Shown here one piece after another: positions 4,773 to 6,063 of a stretch of 6,063 bases of DNA. Position numbers and translations under genes: made by a program. How positions within the stretch are numbered: position 1 is the first letter of the stretch; every line of letters starts with the position of its first letter. This DNA comes from Rubrivivax sp. (GTDB lineage Bacteria; Pseudomonadota; Gammaproteobacteria; Burkholderiales; Burkholderiaceae): the NCBI GenBank assembly GCA_004211235.1, contig SEEY01000263.1, forward strand, positions 1 to 6,063, in the 5' to 3' direction. The notes beneath the pieces were generated by a model, which was not told the DNA's origin, searched no databases, and saw nothing but the letters and a program-made list of their open reading frames with translations.

Positions 4773-5771
4773 ATGTACAACGACAACACCGCGCCCCGCG
4801 CCAGGCTCCTCAGCCTGCTCGTGGCGGCAGCCTTCAGCGCCTTTGCCGGCACTGCGGCCGCCGATCCGACCATCACGCTGACGGCCACCTATGCGCTCAA
4901 CGGCGGCGCCCCGGTGGATGGCCTGACCGACCCGGCCGCGTCCATCTACACCACGGCCTCCGGCGGCTCCGACTTCTATCTGTCGAAGAACGAAGGTGAC
5001 TCCGGCGTCTTCTTCCATACCTACGGCTCTGCCGGCGCGGTCACCTTCTTCGGCGCACGTGCATCGGGCAATGGCGCCGATTTCTACGCGACGACGACCT
5101 CGCTCTTCACGGGCAGCTACGTCAACAACACCGGCAGCGCGCAGTCGGTCGACTTCTCCTTCTCCGTCGACGGCGGTGAGGTGGGCCTGGACGGCAACGG
5201 TTTCGGCTCGGCCAACACCAAGCTCGAAATCCGCCGCAACGGCATGGCCATCAGCCGCGGCAACACGCTGATCACGCAGACCGCATCGGGCACCAGCTGC
5301 GTCGAGAACGACGTCGGCGCTCTCGGCAACTGGGCGAGCTGCGCCACGCCGACCGACAACCACGTGTGGGGCGCGGGCGGCCTGTTCACGGTGAACCTGG
5401 GCCTGGTCAACGCCGGCGAGACGATCACCATCGACTACGACATCGTCGCCACCGTCAGCGGTCAAGGTGCCGTCAGCACCTGTGGCGGCGGCTATGGCGG
5501 CTACGGTGGCTATGGTGACGGCTATGGCGGTTACGGTGGCTATGGCGGCTACGGTGGCGAGCCGCTGCCGACCTACGACTGCTTCAACTTCAACGGCATC
5601 GCCCGCTCCGGCGACCCGTTCGGCGGTGGCACGCCGGACCAGGTGAACGCCTTCGCCTTCGACGCGACGGCTGCGGCCGACCTGCCCGAGCCGGGCAGCC
5701 TCGCCCTGTTGGGCGCGGCGGGCGGCGGCTGGTGGCTGAGCCGACGACGCAAGCAGGCTTCGGCAGGCTGA
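4773..5771 (+). CDS. secreted PEP-CTERM sorting domain protein
   Basis: Exported surface or extracellular protein of unknown specific function; substrate of an exosortase. The 332 residues begin with a signal peptide (PRAR then a hydrophobic stretch, likely cleaved after GTAAA near residue 30). The C-terminus is a textbook tripartite PEP-CTERM signal: LPEPGS (304-309), a hydrophobic segment to about residue 322, then SRRRK. Exosortase is expected to cleave at this signal and release or attach the protein, generally in EPS-producing biofilm or floc formers. The mature region (about 31-300) is rich in Gly, Ser, Thr, Asn and aromatic residues and looks all-beta; I do not recognise a catalytic motif. 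Four cysteines stand out (SCVEN, SCATP, STCGG at C237, YDCF at C270). A 25-residue Gly/Tyr repeat (238-262) lies between the last two. Expression is probably sigma-54 dependent; no exosortase, EPS or prsK/prsR gene is in view. The gene is monocistronic between a dedicated promoter and a strong terminator. Confidence 0.92.
   Translation: MYNDNTAPRARLLSLLVAAAFSAFAGTAAADPTITLTATYALNGGAPVDGLTDPAASIYTTASGGSDFYLSKNEGDSGVFFHTYGSAGAVTFFGARASGNGADFYATTTSLFTGSYVNNTGSAQSVDFSFSVDGGEVGLDGNGFGSANTKLEIRRNGMAISRGNTLITQTASGTSCVENDVGALGNWASCATPTDNHVWGAGGLFTVNLGLVNAGETITIDYDIVATVSGQGAVSTCGGGYGGYGGYGDGYGGYGGYGGYGGEPLPTYDCFNFNGIARSGDPFGGGTPDQVNAFAFDATAAADLPEPGSLALLGAAGGGWWLSRRRKQASAG
5490..5558 (+). repeat. 21-bp in-frame tandem repeats encoding Gly-Tyr motif
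   Basis: An exact 21-bp unit (encoding GYGGYGG) occurs at 5490-5510 and 5538-5558. A third copy at 5520-5540 differs at one synonymous position and shares a codon with the last copy. Between the first and second is a degenerate TAT GGT GAC segment that puts the only Asp into the run. The protein repeat is residues 238-262. Near-identity at synonymous sites suggests recent duplication rather than slow selection on amino acids, so copy number may vary between strains. Confidence 0.85.
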
Positions 5772-5788
5772 TCCCGGCCTGACGCCAT

Positions 5789-5820
5789 GAGCGGCACCTG
5801 CGGGTGCCGCTTCTTTTTTT
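5789..5820 (+). terminator. intrinsic terminator of the PEP-CTERM gene
   Basis: Perfect 8-bp stem GCGGCACC (5791-5798) with GGTGCCGC (5803-5810), tetraloop TGCG, extendable by an A-T pair, followed by TTCTTTTTTT. It starts about 18 bases after the stop codon. It is a classic rho-independent terminator and separates this gene from the glycosyltransferase only 22 bases beyond the T run. Confidence 0.92.
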
Positions 5821-5828
5821 CTTCCCCC

Positions 5829-5834
5829 TAGACT
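5829..5834 (+). promoter_or_regulatory. possible -10 box giving a near-leaderless transcript
   Basis: TAGACT matches 4 of 6 bases of TATAAT and ends 8 bases before the ATG at 5843, so transcription would begin within a few bases of the start codon. There is no Shine-Dalgarno, consistent with a leaderless or very short-leader mRNA. The -35 position would fall inside the upstream terminator stem (GCCGCT) and is poor. Confidence 0.25.
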
Positions 5835-5842
5835 CCCGCGCC

Positions 5843-6063
5843 ATGGCCCGCTACGCATTCATCTGGGAACTCGGTGGCGCCTATGGCCACCTGGGTCGCA
5901 TGATCCCGGTCGCCCGGGAATTGCAGAACCGCGGCCATGAGGTGGTGTTCATCATCCGCGAGCTGGTCGAGGCCGAGCGCCTGCTGGGGCCCCACGGCTT
6001 CAAGTGGTACCAGGCGCCGATGTGGGTGGGCCGCGTGCTCAATTTGCCCGACCCGCTGACGAT
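5843..6063 (+). CDS. glycosyltransferase, GT1/MGT-like (N-terminal part)
   Basis: Predicted nucleotide-sugar-dependent glycosyltransferase with the GT-B fold; acceptor unknown. Only 73 codons are present and the frame is open to the right edge. The N-terminus MARYAFIWELGGAYGHLGRM followed by PVARELQNRGHEVVFI is the first beta-alpha-beta unit of the acceptor-binding domain. It carries the Gly-rich loop with His (GAYGHLGR) typical of UDP-glucuronosyl/macrolide and sterol glycosyltransferases (GT1, with similarity to MurG-type GT28). The nucleotide-sugar-binding C-terminal domain lies outside the window, so donor preference cannot be judged. The start has no Shine-Dalgarno. It is behind a terminator and so is not in the same transcription unit as the PEP-CTERM gene. 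A role in glycosylating the exported protein or in exopolysaccharide synthesis is possible but only suggested by adjacency. Confidence 0.75.
   Translation, partial: MARYAFIWELGGAYGHLGRMIPVARELQNRGHEVVFIIRELVEAERLLGPHGFKWYQAPMWVGRVLNLPDPLT

Noticed and set aside
5490..5558. CRISPR-like or other non-coding repeat array
   Set aside because: The repeats have no unique spacers of constant length, keep the reading frame, and encode a Gly/Tyr-rich segment within a well-supported gene.
4602..5858. 418-codon open frame on the minus strand opposite the PEP-CTERM gene
   Set aside because: The product is repetitive Val/Ala/Arg-rich sequence and the frame runs through the terminator and intergenic region. 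The plus strand carries a clear signal peptide and PEP-CTERM signal.

Overview
The window is GC-rich DNA with dense, tightly packed genes. The sequence suggests a betaproteobacterium of the order Burkholderiales, probably a Roseateles/Rubrivivax/Aquincola-like relative. The reasons are a PEP-CTERM exosortase substrate, an ApaH whose first motif reads GDLQG, genes with weak or absent Shine-Dalgarno sequences, and uniformly high third-position GC. This placement is inference; no 16S rRNA or other taxonomic marker is present.

Region 1 (about 1-3560, minus strand) is a small xylan-utilisation operon. It reads from a promoter near 3560 down to the left edge. The first gene is an exported acetylesterase of the sialate O-acetylesterase/acetylxylan esterase type (3486-1537). 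Nineteen bases later comes a GH43 beta-xylosidase without signal peptide (1517 to beyond base 1, its last few dozen residues missing). A TAGCGCTA palindrome at 3534-3541 overlaps the candidate -10 box and resembles the operator of LacI-family xylan/xylose regulators. The model is deacetylation of xylo-oligosaccharides outside the cytoplasm, then hydrolysis to xylose inside.

Region 2 (3631-4618, minus strand) is housekeeping: apaH (diadenosine tetraphosphatase), then 14 bp later a complete tRNA-Ser(UGA) with encoded CCA, then an intrinsic terminator seven bases past the tRNA. This terminator separates the housekeeping block from the xylan operon.

Region 3 (4619-4772) is a 181-bp divergent intergenic region between apaH and the next gene (counting from 4592). 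It carries a good match to a sigma-54 (-24/-12) promoter facing right, inverted repeats around it, and a strong hairpin at the predicted 5' end of the transcript.

Region 4 (4773-5820, plus strand) is a 332-residue secreted PEP-CTERM protein with a Gly/Tyr-rich repeat lying between two cysteines, closed by a strong intrinsic terminator. Region 5 (5843 to the right edge) is the first 73 codons of a GT1-like glycosyltransferase, apparently with its own very short or absent leader.

No wholly novel system is evident. The most interesting points are the sigma-54 promoter on the PEP-CTERM gene (which fits the known PrsK/PrsR/RpoN link to exosortase substrates), the Gly/Tyr repeat in that protein, and the xylan operator. 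No stretch over 300 bases lacks a gene.
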